A DNA stretch of 64,000 bases from Ralstonia soli (GTDB lineage: Bacteria > Pseudomonadota > Gammaproteobacteria > Burkholderiales > Burkholderiaceae). Positions 41,832 through 50,549 of the stretch are shown one piece after another. Numbering within the stretch: position 1 is the stretch's first letter; each line of letters starts with the position of its first letter. The stretch covers positions 1-64,000 of the forward strand of contig NZ_JAMXHT010000004.1 in the NCBI RefSeq assembly GCF_023955655.1, written 5' to 3'. The translations under genes were made by a program, and so were the position numbers. The notes below the pieces were generated by a model. It did no database searches and was not told the DNA's origin. It saw nothing but the letters and a program-made list of their open reading frames with translations.

Positions 41832-42593
41832 ATGCGGCGAGGCAGAGTGGCATTGGCGGATGGTCGGATACGCGAGATGGTGCTGGCGCCCGTTACTGAG
41901 CGCGCCGAAACCGGGGGCGAGGTGCATTGGCTGCCGCCGGTCGCAGGCACAGTCGTAGGTGCATTGCTGAACTACCGGGGCGAGATGGAAGCCCTTGGCG
42001 ACGCGCTTTCTGCACCGCCGTATCAGGCGCCGCCGAAAGCGCCCATTTTGTATCTCAAGCCTGCCAACACGCGCATCGGCCATGGGCAGGATGTCGTACT
42101 GCCGGCAGACGTCGATGCCGTCTGGGCGGGGGGGTGTCTGGGCGTGGTGATCGGCCGCACCGCCACGCGCGTAAGCGCAGAGTGCGCGGCGGACTTCATC
42201 GCCGGATATACCATCGTCAACGATCTGACTGTGCCGCACGCCAGCTACTACCGCCCGGCGATTCGCCACAAGTGTCGCGATGGCTTCTGCCCGATCGGCC
42301 CATGGGTTGTTGACCGCGACGATGTGCCGGATGCCGACGCGCTTGATGTCACGGTGCGCATCAATGGCGAGATCCGGCAGCGCGCAAACACGGCGTCGCT
42401 GGTGCGGCCCGTGGCGCAACTGCTGGCTGATGTGACGGCATTCATGACGCTGGAAGCCTGCGACGTGCTGCTCGTCGGCATGCCCGAGAACCCGCCGCTG
42501 GCGCGCGCGGGTGACCGCATCGATATCGACATCGCGCACATTGGCACGCTGACGACGCAGCTGGTGCGCCACGCGCAAGGGGCATCGCGATGA
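41832..42593 (+). CDS. hpaG1: Homoprotocatechuate pathway decarboxylase/isomerase, subunit HpaG1
   Basis: 253 residues of the fumarylacetoacetate hydrolase (FAH) superfamily. It has VVGALLNYRGEMEALGD near 37, YLKPANTRIGHGQDVVLP near 75, GGCLGVVIGRTA near 98 with metal-binding acidic region, and GYTIVNDLTVPHASYYRPAIRHKCRDGFCPIGPWVVDRDDV near 120-160. In E. coli a single HpaG holds two such halves; here it is the first of two separate genes. The enzyme decarboxylates 5-oxopent-3-ene-1,2,5-tricarboxylate and isomerises the product. AGGAG ribosome binding site; ATGA overlap with hpaG2. Confidence 0.9.
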   Translation: MRRGRVALADGRIREMVLAPVTERAETGGEVHWLPPVAGTVVGALLNYRGEMEALGDALSAPPYQAPPKAPILYLKPANTRIGHGQDVVLPADVDAVWAGGCLGVVIGRTATRVSAECAADFIAGYTIVNDLTVPHASYYRPAIRHKCRDGFCPIGPWVVDRDDVPDADALDVTVRINGEIRQRANTASLVRPVAQLLADVTAFMTLEACDVLLVGMPENPPLARAGDRIDIDIAHIGTLTTQLVRHAQGASR

Positions 42594-43357
42594 AACACGC
42601 ACGCATTGCCTACGACGGCGCGATCCACCGAGCCACCGCAGTGCCCGGCGACGACACCCGCCTGCGATTAGCCGACGGCCGCATCCTGCACGAGACCCAA
42701 GTCGTCTGGCTCCCACCCGTCGAGCCGCGCACAATTTTCGCGCTGGGCTTGAATTACGCCGACCATGCCAAGGAACTCGCCTTCAAGGCACCCGAAGAGC
42801 CGCTGGCCTTCCTGAAAGGGCCGAACACGCTGATTGGCCACCGCGCGCGCACCGTGCGGCCGGCGGGGGTCGCGTTCATGCACTACGAGTGCGAGCTGGT
42901 CGTGGTGATCGGCAAGACGGCGAGCAATGTGCCGCGCGAGCGCGCGTATGAGGTTGTTGCCGGCTACACGGTGGCCAACGACTACGCCATCCGCGACTAT
43001 CTCGAAAACTACTACCGCCCGAACCTGCGCGTGAAGAGCCGCGATACGTGCACGCCCATCGGCCCGTGGCTGGTCGACCGCGACGACGTGCCCGACCCGA
43101 TGAACCTCGCGCTGCGCACCACAGTCAACGGCCGTGTCACGCAAGAGGGCAGCACGCGCGACATGATCTTCGATATCCCGGCGTTGATCGCGTGGTTCTC
43201 CAGCTTCATGACGCTCGCGCCGGGCGACATGATCCTCACCGGCACGCCGGAGGGTCTGGCCGATACCCAACCCGGCGACGAAGTGGTGACCGAAATCGAA
43301 GGCATCGGCAGGCTAGTGAGCACCATCGCCGCTGAACAAACGAAGGAGCCCGCATGA
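42590..43357 (+). CDS. hpaG2: Homoprotocatechuate pathway decarboxylase/isomerase, subunit HpaG2
   Basis: 255 residues, second FAH-fold half: TIFALGLNYADHAKELAF near 47, FMHYECELVVVIGKTASNVPRE near 96 with metal-ligand glutamates, GYTVANDYAIRDYLENYYRPNLRVKSRDTCTPIGPWLVDRDDVPDP near 123-168, and MILTGTPEGLADTQPGD near 213. It acts with HpaG1. Start ATG at 42590 overlaps the hpaG1 stop in ATGA, and its own stop overlaps hpaE in the same way. Confidence 0.92.
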   Translation: MKHARIAYDGAIHRATAVPGDDTRLRLADGRILHETQVVWLPPVEPRTIFALGLNYADHAKELAFKAPEEPLAFLKGPNTLIGHRARTVRPAGVAFMHYECELVVVIGKTASNVPRERAYEVVAGYTVANDYAIRDYLENYYRPNLRVKSRDTCTPIGPWLVDRDDVPDPMNLALRTTVNGRVTQEGSTRDMIFDIPALIAWFSSFMTLAPGDMILTGTPEGLADTQPGDEVVTEIEGIGRLVSTIAAEQTKEPA

Positions 43358-44826
43358 ACATGGACCCCATCCAACACTGGATCGATGGCCGGCAAGTCGA
43401 CAGCGCAGAGCGCTTTGTCACCACCAACCCGGCTACGGGCGAGGCGATTACCGAGGTGGCACTCGGCGGCGAAGCGGAAATCAACGCCGCGGTGGCGGCC
43501 GCCAAGGCCGCATTCCCTGCTTGGGCCAACACGCCGGCCAAGCAGCGCGCCAAGCTGATGCGCCGCCTGGGCGAGTTGATCGAACAGAACGTGCCGCACC
43601 TCGCCGCGCTGGAGACGATGGACACCGGCCTGCCGATCGCGCAGACGAGCAAGCAGCTCATTCCGCGCGCTTCCGAGAACTTTCATTTCTTTGCCGAGGT
43701 GTGCACGCAGGTCAACGGCCGGACGTATCCGGTGGATGACCAGATGCTGAACTACACGCTGTACCAGCCGGTGGGGGTGTGTGCGCTGATCTCGCCGTGG
43801 AACGTGCCGTTCATGACCGCCACGTGGAAGGTCGCGCCGTGCCTGGCGCTGGGCAATACGGCGGTGCTGAAGATGTCGGAGCTGTCGCCGTTGACGGCAG
43901 ACCAACTTGGCCGGCTGGCGCTGGAGGCCGGCATTCCGCCCGGCGTGCTCAATGTGGTGCAGGGCTATGGCGCCACCGCCGGCGACGCGCTGGTGTGCCA
44001 TCCGGATGTGCGCGTGGTGTCGTTCACTGGAGGCACCGTCACGGGCAAGCGGATCATGGAACGCGCCGGCCTGAAGAAATTCTCGATGGAGCTGGGCGGC
44101 AAATCGCCGGTGTTGATCTTTGACGATGCGGACCTGGATCGCGCGCTGGACGCGTCGCTCTTCACCATCTTCTCGATCAACGGGGAGCGCTGTACCGCAG
44201 GCTCGCGCATCTTCGTGCAGGAAAGCGTCTACGACGACTTCGTGCGCAAGTTTGCCGAGCGCGCCAAGCGGCTTGTGGTCGGTGATCCGGCGGACGAGAA
44301 GACCAACGTCGGCTCGATGATCACGCGCGCGCACTGGGAGAAGGTGACGGGCTACATCCGCCTGGGCGAGCAGGAGGGCGCCAGGATCCTTGCGGGCGGC
44401 CCGGGCAAGCCGGTGGGTTTGCCCGAGCACCTGAAGAACGGCAACTTCGTCGCGCCGACGGTGCTGGCCAATGTCGACAACCGCATGCGTGTGGCGCAGG
44501 AAGAGATCTTCGGCCCTGTCGCCTGCCTGATCCCGTTCAAGGATGAGGCCGATGGCCTGAAGCTCGCCAACGACGTGGAGTACGGCCTGGCTTCGTACAT
44601 CTGGACGCAGGATGTGGGTAAGGTGCACCGCCTGGCACGCGGCATCGAGGCGGGCATGGTGTTCGTCAACAGTCAGAACGTGCGCGACCTGCGCCAGCCA
44701 TTCGGCGGCGTAAAGGCCTCGGGCACCGGGCGTGAGGGCGGCGAGTACAGTCTGGAAGTGTTTGCCGAGATCAAGAACGTCTGCATTTCGATGGGCAGCC
44801 ACCACATCCCGCGCTGGGGCGTTTGA
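43354..44826 (+). CDS. hpaE: 5-carboxymethyl-2-hydroxymuconate semialdehyde dehydrogenase
   Basis: 490 residues of the aldehyde dehydrogenase superfamily: ISPWNVPFMTATWKVAPCLALGNT near 145, FTGGTVTGKRIMERA near 226, ELGGKSPVLIFDDADLD near 246 (catalytic Glu), INGERCTAGSRIFVQ near 273 with the catalytic Cys, and EEIFGPVACLIPF near 382. It oxidises the ring-cleavage product with NAD. ATGA overlap with hpaG2. Confidence 0.95.
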   Translation: MNMDPIQHWIDGRQVDSAERFVTTNPATGEAITEVALGGEAEINAAVAAAKAAFPAWANTPAKQRAKLMRRLGELIEQNVPHLAALETMDTGLPIAQTSKQLIPRASENFHFFAEVCTQVNGRTYPVDDQMLNYTLYQPVGVCALISPWNVPFMTATWKVAPCLALGNTAVLKMSELSPLTADQLGRLALEAGIPPGVLNVVQGYGATAGDALVCHPDVRVVSFTGGTVTGKRIMERAGLKKFSMELGGKSPVLIFDDADLDRALDASLFTIFSINGERCTAGSRIFVQESVYDDFVRKFAERAKRLVVGDPADEKTNVGSMITRAHWEKVTGYIRLGEQEGARILAGGPGKPVGLPEHLKNGNFVAPTVLANVDNRMRVAQEEIFGPVACLIPFKDEADGLKLANDVEYGLASYIWTQDVGKVHRLARGIEAGMVFVNSQNVRDLRQPFGGVKASGTGREGGEYSLEVFAEIKNVCISMGSHHIPRWGV

Positions 44827-44868
44827 CGCGCCGCCGGACAACCCAAGACAAAGGCGGAAGGAGACACC

Positions 44869-45726
44869 ATGGGCAAGCTGGCCTTGGCCGCGAAGATCAC
44901 CCACGTGCCGTCGATGTACCTGTCGGAGCTGCCCGGCAAGCACCACGGGTGCCGGGCAGCGGCCATCGAGGGGCACCGCATCATCGGGCAGCGCTGCCGC
45001 GATCTGGGCGTGGATACGATCGTTGTATCGGACGTGCACTGGCTGGTCAACGCCGGCTACCACGTCAATTGCAATGCGCGCTTCGAGGGCGTCTATACGA
45101 GCAACGAGCTGCCGCACTTCATCCAGAACATGCGGTATGCGTATCCGGGCAATCCGGCGCTCGGTCGATTGATTGCCGAAACGGCCACGGCGCGCGGTGT
45201 GTTCACGCGTGCGCACGAGATCGACAGCCTCGAACTCGAATACGGCACGCTGGTGCCAATGCGCTACATGAACAGCGACCAGCACTTCAACGTCGTGTCG
45301 ATTGCCGGGTGGTGCGCGTGGCACAAGCTCGAGGAGAGCCGACGTTTTGGCGCCGCGCTGCTTGAAGCCATCGAGGCCAGCGACAGCACCGTCGCGTTCC
45401 TCGCCAGCGGATCGCTCTCACACCGCTTCAACGACAACGGCAGCCCCGAGGACTCCATCCACCAGATCAGCCGCGAGTTTTACAGGCAGGTCGATCTGCG
45501 CGTGGTCGATCTGTGGAAGCAGGGCGACTGGAAGACCTTCTGCGCGATGCTGCCCGAATACGCACAGCTGTGCGAAGGCGAGGGCGGCATGCATGACACC
45601 GCCATGCTGCTCGGGCTGCTCGGCTGGGATGCCTACGACAAGGGCATCGAAGTCGTCACCGAGTATTTCCCCAGTTCCGGCACGGGCCAGATCAACGCGA
45701 TTTTCCCGCTCCCGGACCGAGCATAA
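44869..45726 (+). CDS. hpaD: 3,4-dihydroxyphenylacetate 2,3-dioxygenase (homoprotocatechuate dioxygenase)
   Basis: 285 residues, class III (LigB-type) extradiol dioxygenase. It starts MGKLALAAKITHVPSMYLSE with the iron ligand region in KITHVPS, then HHGCRAAAIEGHRIIGQRCR, VVSDVHWLVNAGYHVNCNARFEGVYTSNELPHF near 47-80 and FLASGSLSHRFNDNGSPED near 181. Very close to the E. coli HpaD. Catalyses meta ring cleavage of homoprotocatechuate. AAGGAG ribosome binding site. Confidence 0.95.
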   Translation: MGKLALAAKITHVPSMYLSELPGKHHGCRAAAIEGHRIIGQRCRDLGVDTIVVSDVHWLVNAGYHVNCNARFEGVYTSNELPHFIQNMRYAYPGNPALGRLIAETATARGVFTRAHEIDSLELEYGTLVPMRYMNSDQHFNVVSIAGWCAWHKLEESRRFGAALLEAIEASDSTVAFLASGSLSHRFNDNGSPEDSIHQISREFYRQVDLRVVDLWKQGDWKTFCAMLPEYAQLCEGEGGMHDTAMLLGLLGWDAYDKGIEVVTEYFPSSGTGQINAIFPLPDRA

Positions 45727-45739
45727 GCAGGAGGCTGCC

Positions 45740-46129
45740 ATGCCCCACGTCATCGTCGAATACACCGACAACCTGGGCGACGACGCCCGTATTCCGCTGC
45801 TGCTGCAGGCAATCAACGAGACGCTGATCGCGCAGAACGGCGTGTTCCCGACCGGCGGTATCCGATCGCGCGCCATCAAGCTGACGGACTACCGCGTGGC
45901 CGATGGCAAGGAGGACGATGCCTTCGTCCACGTCACGCTCAAGATCGGCGCGGGCCGCACGCCCGAGGTCAAAAAGGCCGCCAGCGATGCGCTGTTCGAG
46001 GCGATCAAGGCGCACTTCGCCGAAGCCTTTGCGCGCCGTTACCTGGCGCTGTCGATGGAGCTGACCGAGTTTGACGAGGGCGGCAGCTACAAGCACAACA
46101 ATATCCACGCGCGTTTCCGCAAGGCTTGA
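45740..46129 (+). CDS. hpaF: 5-carboxymethyl-2-hydroxymuconate delta-isomerase
   Basis: 129 residues from the ATG at 45740; the frame is open upstream inside hpaD. After Met removal the N-terminal Pro of MPHVIVEYTDNL is the catalytic base, as in 4-oxalocrotonate-tautomerase-type isomerases. GVFPTGGIRSRAIKLTDYRVADG near 35 and the C-terminal SYKHNNIHARF match HpaF/CHMI. 13 bp after hpaD. Confidence 0.95.
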   Translation: MPHVIVEYTDNLGDDARIPLLLQAINETLIAQNGVFPTGGIRSRAIKLTDYRVADGKEDDAFVHVTLKIGAGRTPEVKKAASDALFEAIKAHFAEAFARRYLALSMELTEFDEGGSYKHNNIHARFRKA

Positions 46130-46132
46130 TCC

Positions 46133-46936
46133 ATGCTCGAACCCACGACCCTCCAGGCCATTGCGCGCCGCCTGCACCAGGCAGAGATCGACCGCAAACA
46201 GATCCGCCAGGTGTCGCTCGATCATCCCGAGATCACCATCGAAGATGCCTACGCAATCCAGCGCGAATGGGTGGCGATGAAGCTGGCAGAAGGCCGGCGT
46301 CTCAAGGGCCACAAGATCGGTTTGACGTCACGCGCGATGCAACAGTCCTCACAGATCGACGAGCCGGACTACGGCGCGTTGCTCGACGACATGTTCTTTG
46401 CCGAGGGCAGCGAGATTCCCGCCGGCCGCTTCATCGTGCCGCGCGTGGAGGTGGAATTGGCTTTTGTGCTCGGCAAGCGGCTGGAAGGCCCGGAGGTGAC
46501 GTTGTTCGACGTGTACGATGCGGTGGACCACGTGATTCCTGCGCTGGAGATCATCGACGCGCGTTCTCAATCGGTTGACCCCGACAGCGGCCGCCCGCGC
46601 AAGGTGTTCGACACGATTGCCGACAACGCGGCCAATGCCGGCGTGGTGATGGGCGGGCGGCCGATCCGCATGCGCGATGTGGATTTGCGCTGGGTCGGTG
46701 CCATCCTGTCGCGTAACGCCGTCATCGAAGAGACCGGCGTGGCGGCCGGTGTGCTCAACCACCCGGCCAACGGCGTGGTCTGGCTGGCCAATAAGCTGGC
46801 GCCGTACGACGTGGCGCTGGAGCCGGGGCAGATCATCCTGGGTGGCTCGTTCACGCGTCCGGTGGCTGCGCGCCCCGGTGATACCTTCCACTGCGATTAC
46901 GGCCCGCTTGGCAGCATCGCGTGCCGCTTTGTCTGA
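46133..46936 (+). CDS. hpaH: 2-oxo-hepta-3-ene-1,7-dioate hydratase
   Basis: 267 residues of the hydratase/decarboxylase branch of the FAH superfamily: [30 protein letters not shown] near 62, [21 protein letters not shown] near 102 with metal-binding glutamates, [12 protein letters not shown] near 136. It hydrates 2-oxo-hepta-3-ene-1,7-dioate (OHED). Start 3 bp after the hpaF stop. Confidence 0.94.
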   Translation: MLEPTTLQAIARRLHQAEIDRKQIRQVSLDHPEITIEDAYAIQREWVAMKLAEGRRLKGHKIGLTSRAMQQSSQIDEPDYGALLDDMFFAEGSEIPAGRFIVPRVEVELAFVLGKRLEGPEVTLFDVYDAVDHVIPALEIIDARSQSVDPDSGRPRKVFDTIADNAANAGVVMGGRPIRMRDVDLRWVGAILSRNAVIEETGVAAGVLNHPANGVVWLANKLAPYDVALEPGQIILGGSFTRPVAARPGDTFHCDYGPLGSIACRFV

Positions 46937-46968
46937 TCACCCGACATCGACTGAACAGGATGCCCACC

Positions 46969-47775
46969 ATGCAACTCCCGGTGAATCTCTTCAAGCGCGC
47001 GCTGGCCGAGCGCCGGCCGCAGATCGGCCTGTGGCTTGCGATGACGCATCCGTATTCGGCCGAGATCGTCGCCGGTGCCGGTTTCGACTGGCTGCTGATC
47101 GACAACGAACACGCGCCGAACCAACTGCAATCGACACTCGCGCAACTGCAGGCGATCGCGCCGTACGCGTCGCACCCCATCGTGCGGCCCGCGTGGAATG
47201 ACCCCGTCGAGATCAAGCGCCTGCTCGACATCGGCGCGCAGACGCTGCTGGTGCCGATGGTGCAGAACGCCGACGAGGCGCGCGCCGCGGTGGAGGCGAT
47301 GCGCTATCCGCCTGACGGCATTCGCGGCGTGGGCAGCGCGCTGGCCCGCGCGTCACGCTGGAACCGCGTGGACGATTACCTCCGCCAGGCGAATACGCAG
47401 ATATGCACGCTTATCCAGGTGGAAACGACGGAGAGCCTGGCGCATCTCGACGCGATCCTGGCAGTGGAGGGCGTGGACGGCGTCTTCATCGGCCCGGGCG
47501 ACTTGGCGGCCTCCATGGGGCATCTCGGTGCGCCAGGCCATCCGGAAGTCCGCAAGGTGATCGACGAGACGATCCGCCGCATCGTGGCCTCGGGCAAGGC
47601 GGCAGGCATCCTGTCGGCCGATCAGGCACAGGCACGGCACTACCTGTCGCTCGGGGCGACCTTCGTTGCGGTGGGGACAGATGTCACGCTGCTGGCGCGC
47701 AGTGCCGAACAACTGGTGCAGGCGTTCAAGGGAGAGGACGCTGCCAAGCCGCAGACGGCCGGCAGCGTGTATTGA
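46969..47775 (+). CDS. hpaI: 4-hydroxy-2-oxoheptanedioate aldolase
   Basis: 268 residues from the ATG at 46969; an ATG at 46960 is too close to the AGGA. HpcH/HpaI class II aldolase: [36 protein letters not shown] near 15-50 (catalytic His region), [13 protein letters not shown] near 124, [35 protein letters not shown] near 151-185 (metal Glu and Asp). Cleaves the C7 intermediate into pyruvate and succinate semialdehyde. Last catabolic gene; convergent with hpaR, 6 bp apart. Confidence 0.95.
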   Translation: MQLPVNLFKRALAERRPQIGLWLAMTHPYSAEIVAGAGFDWLLIDNEHAPNQLQSTLAQLQAIAPYASHPIVRPAWNDPVEIKRLLDIGAQTLLVPMVQNADEARAAVEAMRYPPDGIRGVGSALARASRWNRVDDYLRQANTQICTLIQVETTESLAHLDAILAVEGVDGVFIGPGDLAASMGHLGAPGHPEVRKVIDETIRRIVASGKAAGILSADQAQARHYLSLGATFVAVGTDVTLLARSAEQLVQAFKGEDAAKPQTAGSVY

Positions 47776-47781
47776 CGGCCG

Positions 47782-48246
47782 CTATTCTTCGCCGGTAAAG
47801 CGCGCCATCGGCGTGTGCGTTTCCATGAGCTGGATCGACTCGTCGATGGCGACGTAGAGCGCATCGAGCCGCTCGCGACCGAGCTGTGCCTCGATGCGCG
47901 CGTATTCCGCATCCACCTGCGGCTCCACATTGGCCAGGAAAGCGCGGCTCTTGGGCGTGAGCGAAATCAGCTGCCGGCGCTGATCCACCGCCGACTTCGT
48001 TCGCACGATCATCTCGGACTGCTCCATCGCCGCGAGCATGCGCGTCAGGCTCGGGCTGAGGATCAGGCACGCGTCGGCAAGCTGGTTGGGCTCCATGTCG
48101 CCCGTGTCGTTGAGCGTACGCAGTACGCGCCATTGCTGCTCGGTGATACCGTGCTCGCGCAGGATCGGCCGAAAGCGCGCCATGAAGGTTTCACGCGCGC
48201 GCAGCAGCAGATGCGGCAGGTTGCGATGCTTGAAGGCGGAAGCCAT
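47782..48246 (-). CDS. hpaR: MarR-family repressor HpaR
   Basis: 154 residues from the ATG at 48246 (MASAFKHRNLPHLLLRARE). MarR winged-helix: FRPILREHGITEQQWRVLRTLND, ANQLADACLILSPSLTRMLAAME-like recognition region near 60, and the wing VDQRRQLISLTPKSRAF near 92. The N-terminus and position next to hpaI fit HpaR (HpcR), which represses the homoprotocatechuate operon until aromatic inducers bind. Here it is convergent to the operon and follows xthA on the minus strand by 11 bp, so it may be co-transcribed with xthA rather than autoregulated. Confidence 0.9.
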   Translation of the reverse strand: MASAFKHRNLPHLLLRARETFMARFRPILREHGITEQQWRVLRTLNDTGDMEPNQLADACLILSPSLTRMLAAMEQSEMIVRTKSAVDQRRQLISLTPKSRAFLANVEPQVDAEYARIEAQLGRERLDALYVAIDESIQLMETHTPMARFTGEE

Positions 48247-48257
48247 AGCGGGTGTTG

Positions 48258-49067
48258 TTATGCGCTGCGCAGTGCGGCGACCACGGGCGTGTGGTCCGAT
48301 GGCTGTTCCCACGTGCGCGGCACGCGGTCGATATGGCACGACTCGCACAGCTTGGCGAGTTCGGGCGACAGCATGATGTGGTCAATGCGCAGGCCGGCGT
48401 TGCGCTTGAACGCGAAGAGCCGGTAATCCCACCACGAGAAGAGCTTGTCCTCCTGATCGAACATGCGGAAGGCGTCGACCAGCCCCGCACCCTCCATCGC
48501 ACGAAACGCCGCCCGCTCTTCCGGCGACACCAGGTTCTGGCCTTCCCACTTCTTCGGGTCGTGCACGTCGCGGTCTTCAGGGGCGATGTTGAAGTCGCCC
48601 AGCAGCATCAGGCGCGGGTTGGCGGCCATCTCGGCTTTCAGCCAGACCTGCAGCGCTTCAAGCCAGCGCAGCTTATAGACGAATTTGTCGGAGTCGAGCG
48701 CCTGGCCGTTGGGGAAATAGGCCGAGATCACGCGGACCGGGCCATCGGGCATGTCGTACGTGGCAGCCACGATGCGCTGCTGCTCATCAGCAAAGCCCGG
48801 AATGTTCTTCATCACATCGCGGCCCTCGGGCACGGCGGCTTTGCGCGCGAGGATGGCAACGCCGTTGTAGGTTTTCTGCCCCGTGAACAACGAGGCATAA
48901 CCGGCGGCGTCCAGCTCGGCCAGCGGGTAGCGGTCATCGGGCAGCTTGAGTTCCTGCAGGCAGAGGAGGTCGATGGGTGTGGCATCGTTCTCGCGCTCGG
49001 CCAACCACTGCAGCACGTGCGGCAGGCGGACCTTCAGAGAGTTAACGTTCCAGGTTGCGACACGCAT
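48258..49067 (-). CDS. xthA: Exodeoxyribonuclease III
   Basis: 269 residues. AP endonuclease/EEP fold: MRVATWNVNSLKVRLPHVLQWL, DLLCLQELKLPDD near 33 (metal Glu), GVAILARK near 70, LLGDFNIAPEDRDVHDPKKW near 153, and GLRIDHIMLSPELA near 229, SDHTPVVAAL at the end with catalytic Asp-His. Repairs abasic sites and 3' ends. Upstream of hpaR on the same strand. Confidence 0.95.
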   Translation of the reverse strand: MRVATWNVNSLKVRLPHVLQWLAERENDATPIDLLCLQELKLPDDRYPLAELDAAGYASLFTGQKTYNGVAILARKAAVPEGRDVMKNIPGFADEQQRIVAATYDMPDGPVRVISAYFPNGQALDSDKFVYKLRWLEALQVWLKAEMAANPRLMLLGDFNIAPEDRDVHDPKKWEGQNLVSPEERAAFRAMEGAGLVDAFRMFDQEDKLFSWWDYRLFAFKRNAGLRIDHIMLSPELAKLCESCHIDRVPRTWEQPSDHTPVVAALRSA

Positions 49068-49220
49068 GGGGAAATCAGTCCTTGCAAAGTGCGACAGCGC
49101 ATGCCAGCGGCGCCGTCCAGAGTGTCCGGTATTGTGCCATCAAGCACCCAGGCCGCCGTCATTACCAGCTTGAGGTAGATTGAGCCCTATCTTGCGCCCC
49201 ATCCAGCCAGAGGACCCCGT

Positions 49221-50495
49221 ATGGATTTCGTGATCCGCAACGCCAATCTGCCCGATGGGCGCCCCGGCATCGACATCGGCGTGGAGGGCGGCCGCATCGC
49301 CGCTGTGCAGCCGAACCTGCCCGCGCGCGGCGTGGAGGAGTTCGACGCTGCCGGGGCGCTGGTGTCACCGCCATTTGTCGATGCCCATTTCCACATGGAT
49401 GCGACGTTGTCCTACGGTCTGCCGCGGGTGAATCAATCCGGCACGCTGCTGGAAGGCATCGCCCTGTGGGGCGAACTCAAGCCCACGCTCACACAAGAGG
49501 CGTTGGTCGAACGCGCACTGCGCTACTGCGATTGGGCCGTCGCGCGCGGCCTGCTGGCGATCCGCTCGCACGTGGACGTGTGCGACGTGCGCCTGCTGGC
49601 CGTCGAGGCGCTGCTGCACGTCAAGCGGCAGGTGGCGCCGTATCTGGACCTGCAACTGGTCGCCTTTCCGCAAGATGGCGTGCTGCGCAGCTCCGGTACG
49701 TTCGATAACCTCAAGCGCGCCATCGACATGGGCGTGGATGTGGTCGGTGGCATTCCGCACTTCGAGCGCACGATGGCCGATGGCGCGGAATCCATCCGCC
49801 TGCTGTGCGAATTTGCCGCCGAGCGCGGCCTGCGGGTCGACATGCACTGCGATGAATCCGACGATCCGCTCTCCCGCCACATCGAAACGCTCGCCGCGCA
49901 AGCGCATCGCCTGGGTCTGCACGGCCGCGTGGCCGGCTCGCACCTCACGTCAATGCATTCGATGGACAACTACTACGTCAGCAAGCTGCTGCCGCTGATG
50001 CACGAGGCGGGTGTGGCGGCGATTGCCAATCCGCTGATCAACATCACGCTACAGGGGCGCTCGGATACGTATCCCAAACGGCGCGGCATGACGCGCGTAC
50101 CCGAACTGCTGGCCGCCGGCATCGATGTCGCCTTTGGCCACGATTGCGTGATGGACCCGTGGTACAGCCTGGGCTCCGGCGACATGCTGGAGGTCGCGCA
50201 CATGGGCCTCCACGTTGCGCAGATGACGGGGCAAGACGCGATGCGCCAGTGCTTTGCCGCCGTGACGGAAACGCCGGCGCGCATTCTTGGCCTGGAGGGC
50301 TATGGCATCGCCCCGGGGTGCTATGCGGATCTGGTTGTGCTCGATGCGCGAGACCCCGTTGAGGCGATTCGCCTGCGCGCTACGCGCACGCTGGTGATGC
50401 GGCGTGGCCAGGTGGTGGCGCGCACGCCAGCACCGCACGCATCGCTGTCGCTACCGGGCCGGCCCACGCACGTCGATTTTCGATTGCCCCAATAA
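49221..50495 (+). CDS. Amidohydrolase, cytosine-deaminase-like
   Basis: 424 residues. Metal-dependent TIM-barrel hydrolase: VSPPFVDAHFHMDATLSYG near 53 (HxH metal site), IRSHVDVCDVRLLAVEAL near 114, MHCDESDDPLSRHIETLA near 210, GSHLTSMHS near 240, FGHDCVMDPWYSLGSGDMLEVAHMG near 305 (catalytic Asp). The layout matches the CodA/N-isopropylammelide family; the substrate may be cytosine or another heterocyclic amide. GAGG ribosome binding site. Convergent with prlC, sharing a hairpin. Confidence 0.9.
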   Translation: MDFVIRNANLPDGRPGIDIGVEGGRIAAVQPNLPARGVEEFDAAGALVSPPFVDAHFHMDATLSYGLPRVNQSGTLLEGIALWGELKPTLTQEALVERALRYCDWAVARGLLAIRSHVDVCDVRLLAVEALLHVKRQVAPYLDLQLVAFPQDGVLRSSGTFDNLKRAIDMGVDVVGGIPHFERTMADGAESIRLLCEFAAERGLRVDMHCDESDDPLSRHIETLAAQAHRLGLHGRVAGSHLTSMHSMDNYYVSKLLPLMHEAGVAAIANPLINITLQGRSDTYPKRRGMTRVPELLAAGIDVAFGHDCVMDPWYSLGSGDMLEVAHMGLHVAQMTGQDAMRQCFAAVTETPARILGLEGYGIAPGCYADLVVLDARDPVEAIRLRATRTLVMRRGQVVARTPAPHASLSLPGRPTHVDFRLPQ

Positions 50496-50531
50496 AAAAA
50501 CGCCGCTTCGGCAGGTGCGCGAAGCGGCGTT
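50492..50531 (-). terminator. Intrinsic terminator of prlC
   Basis: On the minus strand AACGCCGCTTCG and CGAAGCGGCGTT (12 bp) are followed by TTTTTTATT. It lies between the convergent prlC and amidohydrolase genes. Confidence 0.88.
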
Positions 50532-50549
50532 GCGCTGATGGCATGAGCG

